From Bacillus sp. ISL-18 (GTDB lineage Bacteria; Bacillota; Bacilli; Bacillales; Cytobacillaceae): a stretch of 64,000 bases of DNA. Below, in pieces: positions 10,521-19,944 of this stretch (positions are counted from its first letter, which is position 1; the number at the start of each line of letters is the position of its first letter). The stretch covers positions 1,019,438-1,083,437 of the forward strand of contig NZ_JAGGQG010000002.1 of assembly GCF_018613415.1 (NCBI RefSeq). The letters run 5' to 3'. A model generated the notes under the pieces. It saw nothing but the letters and a program-made list of their open reading frames with translations. It was not told the origin of the DNA and did no database searches. Both the position numbers and the translations under genes were made by a program.

Positions 10521-10560
10521 ATAAAGCCGTCTAGAAGCTACTTTCGAGACGGCTTTATCT
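10521..10560 (+). terminator. Terminator after the importer operon
   Basis: Stem AAAGCCGTCT/AGACGGCTTT with a 14-nt loop and a short T-rich tail. It lies 21 bp before the ogl start and may only partly block read-through. Confidence 0.75.
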
Positions 10561-10581
10561 CTTCTTTAGGAGGCGGATGGG

Positions 10582-11751
10582 TTGATAGGAAAAGAATTTC
10601 CCTCTGAGATAAAAGAATACGTGGATGAGAAGACGGGAGCCACTGTTTTACAATTAACATCCGATGGCTCAAACAACTATCATTTTTATTTTACAGACAA
10701 TGCTTTCACAGAAGGAGACGAAGAGATTTTCTTCCTCTCTGACCGATCTTCGAAGGTGCCGTGGATTTATAATCTTTTTAAGATGAATTTGAATACAGGA
10801 AGGTTGATTCAATTAACGGATGAAATGGATGGGATTACCCCTGGCAGCCATACAAAAACGCCAGATAGCGAGATTATCGTATATGTAACGGGAAATCTGA
10901 TTAAAAAGCTTAATACAAGAACATCGGAGATAACGGTTGTTTATGAAGAAAGAAACGATGTTCATCTGGGCCATCCACATATCTCCCCAGATAAAAAGTA
11001 TATTGGTCTGGCCAGGAATGAACGAGTTCGAATCCCCCGGGGAGCCAACTACAAAGGATTTAAAGAAACCATGTACGCAACTAAAAGGGGTTGGATTACC
11101 CTGATTAGTCTCGATGAATCAAAGGTAATGGATGTCTTTGAAGATACACATTGGCTCGGGCATTTTCAATTTTGCCCGATCGACAGCAGTCTTGGCATGT
11201 TCTGTCACGAAGGTCCGTGGAACCTTGTCCACCAAAGGATTTGGCTTATTGATATGACGAGCAGAAGTGTACAGCCTGTCTACCGCCAAGGGGAAGATGA
11301 TTGTATCGGTCACGAATTTTGGACAACGGATGGGAAAATCTTTTTTGACAATCGTCGAAGAGGTCATGATGGGACGATTACAGTTGAGAAAACCCAAGCG
11401 ACGATAGAAAAAGTGGAAACAGACCAAGTTCCGTTCATCGGACTGGCTGACAAAGACGCTACGATCCTCCGTACAGTGGATTTACCTTATTACTGCAACC
11501 ATTATCACAGCAATAAGGATAATACCCTTTTAGTTGGAGATGAGGTAGAGGACCTTGTGTTAATCAACATTGAAGGTGAAGAGGCTTCAATTGAAACACT
11601 CTGCACCCATATGACTAGCTGGAATACGCAGCAAACTCATTGCCATCCCACCTTTAGCTGGAATAATGAAAAAATCTTATTCACTTCTGACCGTGAAGGT
11701 CGGACGAACCTTTACTTGGTAGATATGAAAAAACGTAAAGGGGGAGCGTAA
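10582..11751 (+). CDS. ogl: Oligogalacturonate lyase (PL22)
   Basis: Cytoplasmic enzyme that splits short, mostly unsaturated oligogalacturonides to the 4,5-unsaturated monomer. The 389-residue protein has the seven-bladed propeller repeats of PL22 and no signal peptide. The metal-binding residues are visible as His in IGHEFW and CNHYHS and the Q-x-H-x-H cluster in QQTHCHP near residues 350-356. The TTG start has AGGAGG eight bases before it. The kdgF gene begins at the base after its stop, so the products probably work in sequence. Family assignment is strong. Confidence 0.92.
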   Translation: MIGKEFPSEIKEYVDEKTGATVLQLTSDGSNNYHFYFTDNAFTEGDEEIFFLSDRSSKVPWIYNLFKMNLNTGRLIQLTDEMDGITPGSHTKTPDSEIIVYVTGNLIKKLNTRTSEITVVYEERNDVHLGHPHISPDKKYIGLARNERVRIPRGANYKGFKETMYATKRGWITLISLDESKVMDVFEDTHWLGHFQFCPIDSSLGMFCHEGPWNLVHQRIWLIDMTSRSVQPVYRQGEDDCIGHEFWTTDGKIFFDNRRRGHDGTITVEKTQATIEKVETDQVPFIGLADKDATILRTVDLPYYCNHYHSNKDNTLLVGDEVEDLVLINIEGEEASIETLCTHMTSWNTQQTHCHPTFSWNNEKILFTSDREGRTNLYLVDMKKRKGGA

Positions 11752-12075
11752 ATGTTTGTAAAAGGAAATACGATTCAAGCTGTTTTTGCAGGTGAAGGAG
11801 CAGGGCGCAAGCTTCTGGCCCTGGGCGGAAGCATGATGATGACAGAGATCGCGTTTCAAAAGGGATCCATTGGTGAAATTCACTCCCATGTCCATGAACA
11901 GATTAGTTATATTGTTCAAGGCAGTTTTGATTTTACTTTGGATGGGAAGGTACAACGCGTGGAAAAAGGGGATAGCATCTATATTCCTTCAAACACCTTG
12001 CACGGTGTAAAGGCCCTCGAGGACGAATCTATTATTTTAGATATCTTTACACCGAAGCGAGACGATTTTCTTTAA
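11752..12075 (+). CDS. kdgF: Cupin KdgF, unsaturated uronate linearisation
   Basis: Small single-domain cupin (107 residues). It speeds conversion of 4,5-unsaturated galacturonate, released by ogl and GH105 enzymes, to the linear ketouronate DKI. The metal-binding motif H-S-H-V-H-E-Q (His44, 46 and 48, Gln50) and a second-motif His84 in TLHGV are visible. The start codon directly abuts the ogl stop, with GGGGG inside the ogl end as its binding site. Its position between ogl and the kdu genes' pathway supports the name. Confidence 0.88.
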   Translation: MFVKGNTIQAVFAGEGAGRKLLALGGSMMMTEIAFQKGSIGEIHSHVHEQISYIVQGSFDFTLDGKVQRVEKGDSIYIPSNTLHGVKALEDESIILDIFTPKRDDFL

Positions 12076-12102
12076 TAATTGGAAATAACAGGAGGTACAT
12101 TC

Positions 12103-13218
12103 ATGAATTATTCAGAAGCCAAAACCACAAATGTAACGGCAGAAATTGCATTAACGATGGCCGAAAAAGCATCCAGAACATTGATGAGAACTTTTACACC
12201 GGAAGAACTGCCACCGGCAAATGTCTGGCACTATCATCAGGGTGTTTACCTTTACGGGATGCAGCGTGTTTGGGAGAAGACACAAAATCAAGAGTATTTT
12301 GATTATCTTAAAAGCTATATTGATAATCTCCTAGATGAAGAAGGCAATTTCCTATTCGAACGAGACCAGCTGGATTCTATTCAAGTAGGAATATTGTTAT
12401 ATCCATTGTTAAATGAGACGAAGGATCTGCGTTATAAGAAAGCTGCCGATAAACTAAGAAATTTATACCATACCTTGAACAGAACAAAAGAAGGAGGTTT
12501 CTGGCATAAAGACAAATATCCATATCAAATGTGGCTGGATGGTTTGTTTATGGCTGGACCTTTTGCTTTGATGTACCAGAATGCCTTTAACGAACAAGGA
12601 TTGGACGACATGGTCCTATTCCAAGAAAAGCTAATGCGCAAAAATATGAAAGATGAAAATGCAGGACTTCTTTACCATGCCTACGATGAAAGCAGAAAGA
12701 TGCCTTGGGCAAATCCTGAGACAGGCTGCTCACCTGAGTTTTGGGGACGTTCAGTTGGCTGGTACGGCACTGCTTTGATTGATATCCTCGATCTTCTTTC
12801 AAAGGACCATAGCGGAAGAGGAGACTTGATAAAGTCCCTGCAAGGTCTTATTAAAAGCCTTGTCAGCTATCAGGACCAAAAAACCGGATTATGGTATCAA
12901 ATCGTAGACAAGGGAAGTCAAAAGGATAACTGGCTTGAATCTTCCTGCTCCAGCCTGTTCATTTATACCATTGCCAGAGCGGTTGAACAGGGATATGTGG
13001 GTAAAGAATACCTTGAAGCAGCAATCAAGGGATATCAAGGATTATTAAATGAGATGATTGAGGTCGATGGTGATTCATTGACGATGAAAGGAATCTGTAT
13101 CGGAACTTCTGCAGGAGAGTATGACTATTACGTGTCTCGTCCAGTTTCAGAAAATGACCTTCATGGTGTGGGTGCATTTATTTTAGCCAGCATGGCTTTA
13201 GTAAATAATATTAAATAA
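12103..13218 (+). CDS. Unsaturated rhamnogalacturonyl/galacturonyl hydrolase (GH105, YteR/YesR-like)
   Basis: Cytoplasmic (alpha/alpha)6 hydrolase of 371 residues, without a signal peptide, that removes the unsaturated uronic acid from the non-reducing end of oligosaccharides made by lyases. Typical blocks are HYHQGVYLYGM, MWLDGLFMAGPF (its Asp is the expected catalytic residue), PEFWGRSVGWYG and LWYQI. The ATG at 12103 follows AGGAGG. It is 27 bp after kdgF, in the same operon. It implies that rhamnogalacturonan fragments may also be imported, although the enzyme could act on simple digalacturonide. Confidence 0.88.
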   Translation: MNYSEAKTTNVTAEIALTMAEKASRTLMRTFTPEELPPANVWHYHQGVYLYGMQRVWEKTQNQEYFDYLKSYIDNLLDEEGNFLFERDQLDSIQVGILLYPLLNETKDLRYKKAADKLRNLYHTLNRTKEGGFWHKDKYPYQMWLDGLFMAGPFALMYQNAFNEQGLDDMVLFQEKLMRKNMKDENAGLLYHAYDESRKMPWANPETGCSPEFWGRSVGWYGTALIDILDLLSKDHSGRGDLIKSLQGLIKSLVSYQDQKTGLWYQIVDKGSQKDNWLESSCSSLFIYTIARAVEQGYVGKEYLEAAIKGYQGLLNEMIEVDGDSLTMKGICIGTSAGEYDYYVSRPVSENDLHGVGAFILASMALVNNIK

Positions 13219-13239
13219 TAGATTAAAGGAGTGTTCTGG

Positions 13240-14550
13240 GTGAAAAAAACATTTAGCAGTCTATTAGCAGTGTCTTTGTTGGCAATGGGGATTTCATCGG
13301 TTTCTGCGTCATCGCCTGACTTGGGAAGGGAGGTTCTTGCACCGAACGATGGCTGGGCCGCCTATGGAATGGGAACAACAGGCGGAGCAAAAGCTGATGC
13401 CAGCCATGTATTTACCGTAACAAATAAAGCCGAGCTTTTGAAGGCCCTTGGCGGCGGCAAGGATAACACCTCTAAAATTATTTATGTTAAAGGTACGATT
13501 GACTTTAATGTAGATTCGAATAATAAGCCGGTTGGTCCTGAGTTTTATGCAGATCCAGCATATGATTATAATGCCTACCTTGAAGCCTATAAACCTGATG
13601 TATGGGGACATGAAAAAGAAGTGTCCGGTCCGCTCGAGGATGCACGTGCCCGCTCTGCTCAGAACCAAAAACAGCAGATAGTTGTCAATATTGGGTCCAA
13701 TACATCGATAATTGGACTGGGCGATGATGCTAAAATTATCGGCGGCAGCTTTATTATGAGCGGGGTGGAAAATATCATTATCCGCAATATCGAATTTCAA
13801 GCCCCTGTTGATTTCTTCCCACAATGGGATCCGACAGACGGCGAGTTTGGTGAATGGAACTCCGAGTACGATAATGTAACGGTAACAAATAACTCGCACA
13901 ATGTCTGGATTGACCATAACAAGTTAACAGATGGAGAGCACCATGATGAAGATTTTGGGAAAGTTTTCGGAAGAACCTACCAGCAGCATGACGGCTTGCT
14001 TGATGTAACGAATGGCGCTGATTATGTAACCATTTCTTACAATGTGTTAGAGGACCATGACAAGACCTCACTTATCGGTTCCAGTGATAGTAAAAAGAGC
14101 GACGAGGGACACTTAAAGGTCACGATTCACCATAATTATTACAAAAACCTCACACAGAGACTGCCGAGGGTCCGTTATGGCCAAGTACATGTGTACAACA
14201 ATTACTATGAGTTTAATAAAGACTCAGATTACGAGTTTGATTATGCTCTAGGTGTTGGCGTAAACTCAAAAATTTATGCAGAGAACAATTATTTTAATTT
14301 TGATTATGATATGGATCCTGGAGAAATTATCAAGGATTGGAAGGGGACATCGATTTATGAAAGTGGATCTTTTGTAAATGGAAAAAGCTCCGCGAATGAA
14401 GTCGACTTAGTCGGTGCCTTTAATCAATCACATACAATACAGCTAAATGAAAACGTTGGCTGGGAACCAACCTTGTTTACGAAAATCCAGCCAACACAGG
14501 CAGTCCCAGCGCTGGTAAAAGCTAAGGCGGGCACCGGTAAACTAGATTAG
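13240..14550 (+). CDS. Pectate lyase (PL1), secreted
   Basis: Calcium-dependent endo-type pectate lyase of 436 residues with a signal peptide (VKKTFSS start, cleavage near VSAS). The GTG at 13240 has AAGGAG eight bases upstream; the GTG at 13231 overlaps that site. The PL1 signatures VWIDHN, SLIGSSDS and RLPRVR are present, Arg310 of the last being the expected catalytic base. It is the third secreted depolymerase group in the locus, last gene before a terminator, and adjoins the two-component genes. Confidence 0.92.
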   Translation: MKKTFSSLLAVSLLAMGISSVSASSPDLGREVLAPNDGWAAYGMGTTGGAKADASHVFTVTNKAELLKALGGGKDNTSKIIYVKGTIDFNVDSNNKPVGPEFYADPAYDYNAYLEAYKPDVWGHEKEVSGPLEDARARSAQNQKQQIVVNIGSNTSIIGLGDDAKIIGGSFIMSGVENIIIRNIEFQAPVDFFPQWDPTDGEFGEWNSEYDNVTVTNNSHNVWIDHNKLTDGEHHDEDFGKVFGRTYQQHDGLLDVTNGADYVTISYNVLEDHDKTSLIGSSDSKKSDEGHLKVTIHHNYYKNLTQRLPRVRYGQVHVYNNYYEFNKDSDYEFDYALGVGVNSKIYAENNYFNFDYDMDPGEIIKDWKGTSIYESGSFVNGKSSANEVDLVGAFNQSHTIQLNENVGWEPTLFTKIQPTQAVPALVKAKAGTGKLD

Positions 14551-14558
14551 GCTATAAA

Positions 14559-14592
14559 GAAACCCATAAATTCTTTTATGGGTTTCACCTGT
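14559..14592 (+). terminator. Terminator after the PL1 lyase gene
   Basis: GAAACCCATAAA and its complement around a short loop, with the T-rich 3' arm serving as the tail. Confidence 0.75.
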
Positions 14593-14704
14593 TTGGTGAT
14601 AGGAGTTTCGGAAAGTTGGGAAAAACCTATTTACCGGTTTAGAAAAATGCTGTATTTTTAATATTATGAATAGTGGAAAAGGAATGGAGAGGAAGTTTCA
14701 TGTT

Positions 14705-14718
14705 TGTAAACGCTTCCT
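14705..14718 (+). promoter_or_regulatory. Weak cre-like site before the sensor kinase
   Basis: TGTAAACGCTTCCT agrees with the CcpA consensus except at two positions in the 3' half. It overlaps a 6-codon reading frame (14700-14720). Confidence 0.35.
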
Positions 14719-14727
14719 GATGTGCCT

Positions 14728-16527
14728 ATGAGAAATAAATTCATCGTCTTTATTAAAAAGTATTTTTTATTTTCATTACGATCCACGATCATCTCGTTAT
14801 TTCTGCCGGTGATGATATTCTTTATCGCGTTCACAGGGTGGATTTCCTATCAGCTGGCTGTGACTCAGCTGGAGGAAAATGCTTATAAAAGTGTTGATGA
14901 TACAGTATTCCAAACCAAGTCCTATTTAGAAAACAGGCTATATGATGTTTTTGAGCAGCTGGTTGCTTTTTCAAATCAACCGAGAACACTGGATTTGATA
15001 GATTCGGAATCTTCTGAATTAAGGCCGGATGATTACATTAAAATAAACAATTCACTAAAAGTGATTCATTTGAATTTTAATACGATTATAGAATCTATTC
15101 TCGTAGAAATGCATAATGGAAAGTTTACATTATTCCGCAGTGATTTCCGGATGAAATTCAATCATTTTCCTTATGAGCAATACGAAGAACTATATCATGG
15201 AAGCAAGGAAGGGTTCTATTGGCAAAACGACCACACTGATGATATTTTTGCGAGTAAATCGGAAGTGGTTAGTGTTTTTAAGTTGATTGGACATGACAAC
15301 TCAAAAGCAAATGGGATCTTGCTCTTTAATTTAAGAAAAGATTTTTTTGAAAACGTTCTAAATAAATCCTTAATTGGGGAACATGGCTATCTTACCCTTG
15401 TCAGTCGGGACGGAGTCTTAAATTCAAAAACAGTCGGAAAGGAATACCGTTTAAATTCAAACGAATTAAGCTATTTGCAGTCATTACAGGAAGAAAAAGG
15501 CCGATATGAGTTTCAAAATACCGCTGGAAAGAACATGACAATTATCTACGATACAATCGGTGTGAATAAGTGGAAAGTGGCGGCTGTTTTCCCGACGGAT
15601 GAGATTTTAGAGAAGGTCAATTATATTAAAGTTGTAACCGTTATTGTTATTTTAATGCTAACCGCTATAGCTATTTTAATTGCAAACTTTATGGCTAAAT
15701 ACATTACCAATCCAGTCTCTGCCCTAATTTCACAAACGAAGCAAATCAATGAAAATAATTTAAATATTACATTTTCTCATAAAGGTCCTAGAGAAATTGG
15801 AATTTTAAAAACAGCATTGGACGATTTATTAGTGAAAATTAACACGCTCTTGGCTCAAATTAGACTTGAACAAGATGAAAAGCGGCAGCTTGAGTTCTCG
15901 ATTATGCATGCCCAAATCAATCCTCATTTTCTATATAATACCCTGTACTCGATTAAGGGCTTATCCGACATGGGAATGAATAAAGAAGCCAGCAGTATGA
16001 TTACAGCACTGTCCCATTTTTTCAGGATTAGTATCAGCAGAGGGAAAGAAATTATCAGTTTAGAGGAAGAAATTGCACATATCCAAAATTACCTGATCAT
16101 CCAGGAAATGAGATATGGTGATGATTTTTCATATGAAATTACGATGGATCCCAATTTATTAACCTGCAGAATAGTTAAACTGACCTTGCAGCCCCTGATA
16201 GAAAATGCCATCTATCACGGAGTCAAGCAAAAAAGGGGAAAGGGGAAGATTACGATAAAGGGATATGAAATAAACGATATGGTATGCCTCGAGGTAATTG
16301 ACAATGGCTCTGGAATTGACAATGAAAGACTTATTGGCATTAAGGAAGAGCTAGAGAAAAAAAGGAGTGATTCCCCGACAATCGGAATTGGTTTAAGAAG
16401 TGTCCATGAACGAATCAAACTGCATTTTGGGGAAATCTATGGGTTATCAATTGAGAGTGAATCAGGAGTTGGAACAAAGACCCTAGTAAGAATCCCAAAA
16501 ACACGGGGGGATTTAACTAATGTATAA
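14728..16527 (+). CDS. Sensor histidine kinase, YesM family
   Basis: Membrane sensor of 599 residues. Membrane segments at about residues 15-40 and 292-315 flank an extracellular sensor region. HAMP, the His_kinase fold and an HATPase_c domain follow. The phosphoacceptor is His400 in NPHFLYNTL, with N-box LIENAIYHG and G-box DNGSGI. It overlaps the response regulator gene by 8 bp, so the two form a pair, and its position between pectate lyase and uronate genes suggests it senses pectin fragments. The start is uncertain: neither GTG 14722 nor ATG 14728 has its own binding site, whereas a 6-codon frame just upstream has a good one. Confidence 0.85.
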   Translation: MRNKFIVFIKKYFLFSLRSTIISLFLPVMIFFIAFTGWISYQLAVTQLEENAYKSVDDTVFQTKSYLENRLYDVFEQLVAFSNQPRTLDLIDSESSELRPDDYIKINNSLKVIHLNFNTIIESILVEMHNGKFTLFRSDFRMKFNHFPYEQYEELYHGSKEGFYWQNDHTDDIFASKSEVVSVFKLIGHDNSKANGILLFNLRKDFFENVLNKSLIGEHGYLTLVSRDGVLNSKTVGKEYRLNSNELSYLQSLQEEKGRYEFQNTAGKNMTIIYDTIGVNKWKVAAVFPTDEILEKVNYIKVVTVIVILMLTAIAILIANFMAKYITNPVSALISQTKQINENNLNITFSHKGPREIGILKTALDDLLVKINTLLAQIRLEQDEKRQLEFSIMHAQINPHFLYNTLYSIKGLSDMGMNKEASSMITALSHFFRISISRGKEIISLEEEIAHIQNYLIIQEMRYGDDFSYEITMDPNLLTCRIVKLTLQPLIENAIYHGVKQKRGKGKITIKGYEINDMVCLEVIDNGSGIDNERLIGIKEELEKKRSDSPTIGIGLRSVHERIKLHFGEIYGLSIESESGVGTKTLVRIPKTRGDLTNV

Positions 16528-18100
16528 GGTAGCAATTGTTGATGACGATCGAATTATCCGAAAAGGGTTATCCAGTGTAATCCCCTGGACGGAACATGGA
16601 TTTGAATTGGTTGGAGTAGGTGCCGATGGTGAACAAGGTCTGGAAATTATAAAAGAACATGATCCACATATTGTCATCTCCGATATCCAAATGCCCTTTA
16701 TGGATGGGCTCGAGATGACTAAGGCAATCAAAGAACATAATCCCAAAACAAAAGTAATCTTGTTAACGGGCTATGAGGATTTTAAATACGCACATGAGGC
16801 TATTAAATTAAAAGCCTATGATTATCTGCTTAAACCAGTAGAAACTAGTGAATTGATTGAAAAACTGAAACAAGCCTCGTCAGAATTAGAGCTTGAACTG
16901 CAGAAGGAAAATCATATCAACGAGAGTCAACTTTATATTCAGCAACAGTTTCTTAAGAGGCTGAGCCTTAGCGACTTAACGAATGAAGAAATAGTGAAAG
17001 AGTTAAGTATAGTAGGTATGGAGCCTAAGGGGACACATTCAGCGGCACTGTATGTCAAAATGGACCAAACCGACTTTGACCCTGAGAGAGATATGGAAAC
17101 TGTAAAGGACCGTATCATGGAGCAGTGCCGAAACATCCTTGACCGATTTAAGATGGACGGTTGCGTGGTAAACGCTGAAAACGAGCATTTTGCTGTCTTC
17201 CTATTTGAGTCCGATTTACGGGAAGATGATTTTTCTGGTGCTATTTCAAATGTAACTCGCCAATTCCTTTCAACGGTAAAAGAGAAACTTCATACGACAA
17301 TCACTATTACAAGCGGGAGAATCTATAATGAACTGGCAGACGTTTGCCGTTCCTATCGAGAGGCAGTAAAAGCCATGGACTTCCGTCATTTAGTAGGGAT
17401 TAATCAAGCTTTTTCTATTGAAACAATTGAATCTTCAAAGCGTGAGGAAGTGGCTGAGCAACTACAAATTGAAGAAGATCTCTTCCGATATATTTCACTG
17501 GGTCTTCCTGAAAAAGTGACGGAGCTGCTAGAAAAGGCCAAACATGAACTTCTTACAAATAAACGAGTATCCTTGCAGGAAATCGTATTGTTTGCTGTTA
17601 GAGTCATTAGTTTAATAGTTTATGAATCGTCTAAAATGGCAAAAAACTGGGACGATAAAAAGTTTGGGAATTTTGAGAACAGGGTAGTAAAATTACAGAC
17701 CATCGATGAAATCTTTTCCGTAATAACAATAATTGCTGTTGATTTAGCCGAGTTTGTAAAACGATTAAATGGGAATCATAAGCATACACTTGTTGATAAG
17801 GCCATTGATTTCATTCGGGAAAATTACCACGTGGCCAATTTAAGCCTTCAAACAGTAGCAGAAGAAGTTCACGTCAGCTCAGCCTACCTTAGCAATCTTT
17901 TTAAAGTCGAGAAGGGTTATAACTTTGGAGATTTTCTCCTTGAGACGAGGATGAAGAAATCTATGGAGCTTTTTCAGAAAACTGATTTGAAGACCTATGA
18001 GGTCGCTGAGAAGGTGGGGTACTCTAATCCTCAATATTTCAGCAGCAGTTTTAAAAAATACACGGGTTATACCCCGGTTGAATTTAAAAAGCTAAAATAG
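16520..18100 (+). CDS. Response regulator with AraC-type DNA-binding domain, YesN family
   Basis: Partner of the preceding kinase, 526 residues. The receiver domain (1-120) has the acidic pocket Asp8-Asp9, the phosphorylated Asp55 in ISDIQMP and Lys in the LLKPVE block. A long linker follows, then two helix-turn-helix motifs of the AraC type in the last 100 residues (LSLQTVAEEVHVSSAYLSNL and YEVAEKVGYSNPQYFSSSFK). It probably activates pectinolytic genes around it; the targets are inferred from position alone. Confidence 0.9.
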   Translation: MYKVAIVDDDRIIRKGLSSVIPWTEHGFELVGVGADGEQGLEIIKEHDPHIVISDIQMPFMDGLEMTKAIKEHNPKTKVILLTGYEDFKYAHEAIKLKAYDYLLKPVETSELIEKLKQASSELELELQKENHINESQLYIQQQFLKRLSLSDLTNEEIVKELSIVGMEPKGTHSAALYVKMDQTDFDPERDMETVKDRIMEQCRNILDRFKMDGCVVNAENEHFAVFLFESDLREDDFSGAISNVTRQFLSTVKEKLHTTITITSGRIYNELADVCRSYREAVKAMDFRHLVGINQAFSIETIESSKREEVAEQLQIEEDLFRYISLGLPEKVTELLEKAKHELLTNKRVSLQEIVLFAVRVISLIVYESSKMAKNWDDKKFGNFENRVVKLQTIDEIFSVITIIAVDLAEFVKRLNGNHKHTLVDKAIDFIRENYHVANLSLQTVAEEVHVSSAYLSNLFKVEKGYNFGDFLLETRMKKSMELFQKTDLKTYEVAEKVGYSNPQYFSSSFKKYTGYTPVEFKKLK

Positions 18101-18209
18101 GCATAATAGTTCGTCATTCGGGATAAAAATAAATGACCCTTTGAAAAAATGGAGATGAAAGGGAAAACGGGGTAGAAAAAGTAGATTGAGAAAGATATAA
18201 AAAAGCGAG

Positions 18210-18223
18210 TGTTAACGTTTACA
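18210..18223 (+). promoter_or_regulatory. LacI/CcpA-type operator 1
   Basis: TGTTAACGTTTACA, a near-palindrome of the LacI family type, about 100 bp before uxaC. It also fits the cre consensus at 13 of 14 positions, so either CcpA or a dedicated uronate repressor could bind. Confidence 0.6.
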
Positions 18224-18274
18224 TTTATTGTTTACATATATTGATTTGTTTGTTAGACTAAAATTAATTAAAAT

Positions 18275-18288
18275 TGTTAACGTTAACA
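18275..18288 (+). promoter_or_regulatory. LacI-type operator 2, perfect palindrome
   Basis: TGTTAACGTTAACA is a perfect 14-bp palindrome with the central CG of LacI-family operators. It lies 25 bp before the uxaC start and 65 bp centre to centre from operator 1. It probably binds an ExuR/KdgR-like repressor not present in this window. Confidence 0.7.
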
Positions 18289-18313
18289 AAAACAATAAAG
18301 GTAGGTGCTTGAA

Positions 18314-19744
18314 ATGGAAAAATTCATGGGACCCAATTATTTATTGAAGAATGAAGTCGCTATCTCTTTATATCATGATATTGCGAAGGAAATGCCAATA
18401 ATTGATTATCATTGCCACTTAAGTCCAAAAGAAATCTATGAAAATAAGAAATTTAAAAATCTTACAGAAGCATGGCTCTATGGTGATCACTATAAATGGC
18501 GGGCAATGAGAGCTAATGGGATACCCGAGGATTATATAACGGGAAACGCAAGCGACTATGAGAAATTTCTAGCTTGGGCAAGAACTGTTCCAATGACAAT
18601 TGGTAACCCGCTCTATAACTGGACACATTTAGAGCTGCAACGATTTTTTGGTATCTATGATGTCCTGAACGAACAGAGTGCACCTGGAATTTGGGGAAAA
18701 GTAAATAGATTACTAAATGGGGAAGGATTTTCTGTCCGTGATTTAATCTTGAAGTCAAATGTACGAGTAATCTGTACAACAGATGATCCGGTTGACAGTT
18801 TGGAATATCATGAATTGTTAAAGAATGAAAAAGATTTCCCGGTTACTGTTGTACCCGGATTCAGACCTGATAAGGGACTAGAAATTAATCGTGAAGGTTT
18901 TCTTGATTGGGTGAAAAAACTGGAGGAGGCTTCTGACATCGAAATTAACACGTTTGAAGATTATCTTGCAGCATTACAAGCCCGGGTTCAGTTCTTTCAC
19001 GAAGCAGGCGGCACTGTTTCCGATCATGCATTAGATTCAATGGTGTATGAAGAAGCTACATTTGAAGATGTGGCTCGAATTTTTGAACAAAGGTTATCTG
19101 GCAGCATTCTTTCGCTGGAAGAAGAAAGGAAATTTAAGACTTATACGCTTATCTTCCTTGGTAAACAGTATGCGGACCTTTGCTGGGCCATGCAATTCCA
19201 TATTAATGCTCATCGGAATAATAATACAAGAATGTTTCACAAACTTGGCCCAGATACTGGTTACGATTCTATTAATGATGATCAAATTGCTAAACCATTG
19301 GTTAGGATTCTTGATTCTTTAGAACAAGAAGGCAAGCTTCCTAAAACCATTCTTTATTCATTGAATCCAACAGATAACTTTGTAATTGCGAGTATTATTA
19401 ATAGTTTTCAAGACGGAACCACTCCTGGGAAAATACAATTTGGGACAGCATGGTGGTTCAATGATACAAAAGATGGAATGCTTGATCAGATGAAGGCTTT
19501 ATCTAATGTAGGTCTCTTCAGCAGGTTCATTGGTATGCTAACAGACTCGAGAAGCTTTTTATCTTATACTAGACATGAGTATTTCCGCAGACTCGTATGT
19601 AACTTAATTGGGGAATGGGTCGAGAACGGTGATGTCCCCTATGACCTCGAGCTGTTGGGCAAAATCGTCCAAGGCATCTGTTTCAACAATGCAAAAGACT
19701 ACTTTAATTTCAAAATCGCAGAACCAGTGGGCAGCTTAAACTAA
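18314..19744 (+). CDS. uxaC: Glucuronate/galacturonate isomerase
   Basis: Converts D-galacturonate to D-tagaturonate (and D-glucuronate to D-fructuronate), the first step for saturated monomers. The 476-residue length fits the family. Visible motifs include DYHCHLSP near the N terminus (metal-binding amidohydrolase fold), the GDHYKWRAMRANG block, and FGTAWWFND. The ATG at 18314 follows AAGGTAGG at eight bases; an in-frame GTG nine bases earlier overlaps this site. It heads an operon behind two LacI-type operators. Confidence 0.95.
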   Translation: MEKFMGPNYLLKNEVAISLYHDIAKEMPIIDYHCHLSPKEIYENKKFKNLTEAWLYGDHYKWRAMRANGIPEDYITGNASDYEKFLAWARTVPMTIGNPLYNWTHLELQRFFGIYDVLNEQSAPGIWGKVNRLLNGEGFSVRDLILKSNVRVICTTDDPVDSLEYHELLKNEKDFPVTVVPGFRPDKGLEINREGFLDWVKKLEEASDIEINTFEDYLAALQARVQFFHEAGGTVSDHALDSMVYEEATFEDVARIFEQRLSGSILSLEEERKFKTYTLIFLGKQYADLCWAMQFHINAHRNNNTRMFHKLGPDTGYDSINDDQIAKPLVRILDSLEQEGKLPKTILYSLNPTDNFVIASIINSFQDGTTPGKIQFGTAWWFNDTKDGMLDQMKALSNVGLFSRFIGMLTDSRSFLSYTRHEYFRRLVCNLIGEWVENGDVPYDLELLGKIVQGICFNNAKDYFNFKIAEPVGSLN

Positions 19745-19839
19745 TTTATTAGGATCATATCATGCTATAGAGAAAAAAGAATAGAGTCTATATGATATGG
19801 AGGCATTTTCTTAAAAATAGAACGGATGATTAGGGATTT

Positions 19840-19874
19840 GGTAAGGATGAGTATTCATTCGCTTGCTCCTTACC
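19840..19874 (+). promoter_or_regulatory. Hairpin in the uxaC-uxaB gap
   Basis: GGTAAGGA and TCCTTACC are perfect inverted arms around a 19-nt loop, with no T tract. It may be a processing or mRNA-stability hairpin, or an operator, for differential expression of uxaB. Function is unknown. Confidence 0.35.
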
Positions 19875-19944
19875 GATCCTGTTCAGGTGTGCGAATAAAT
19901 GTTCACGTGTGCATCTTTTAGTCGTCAATAAGGAGATATGACCT

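Noticed and set aside
13309..13917. A 200-codon minus-strand frame inside the PL1 lyase gene
   Set aside because: It lies antisense to a gene with complete PL1 motifs and has no start signals or recognisable domain.
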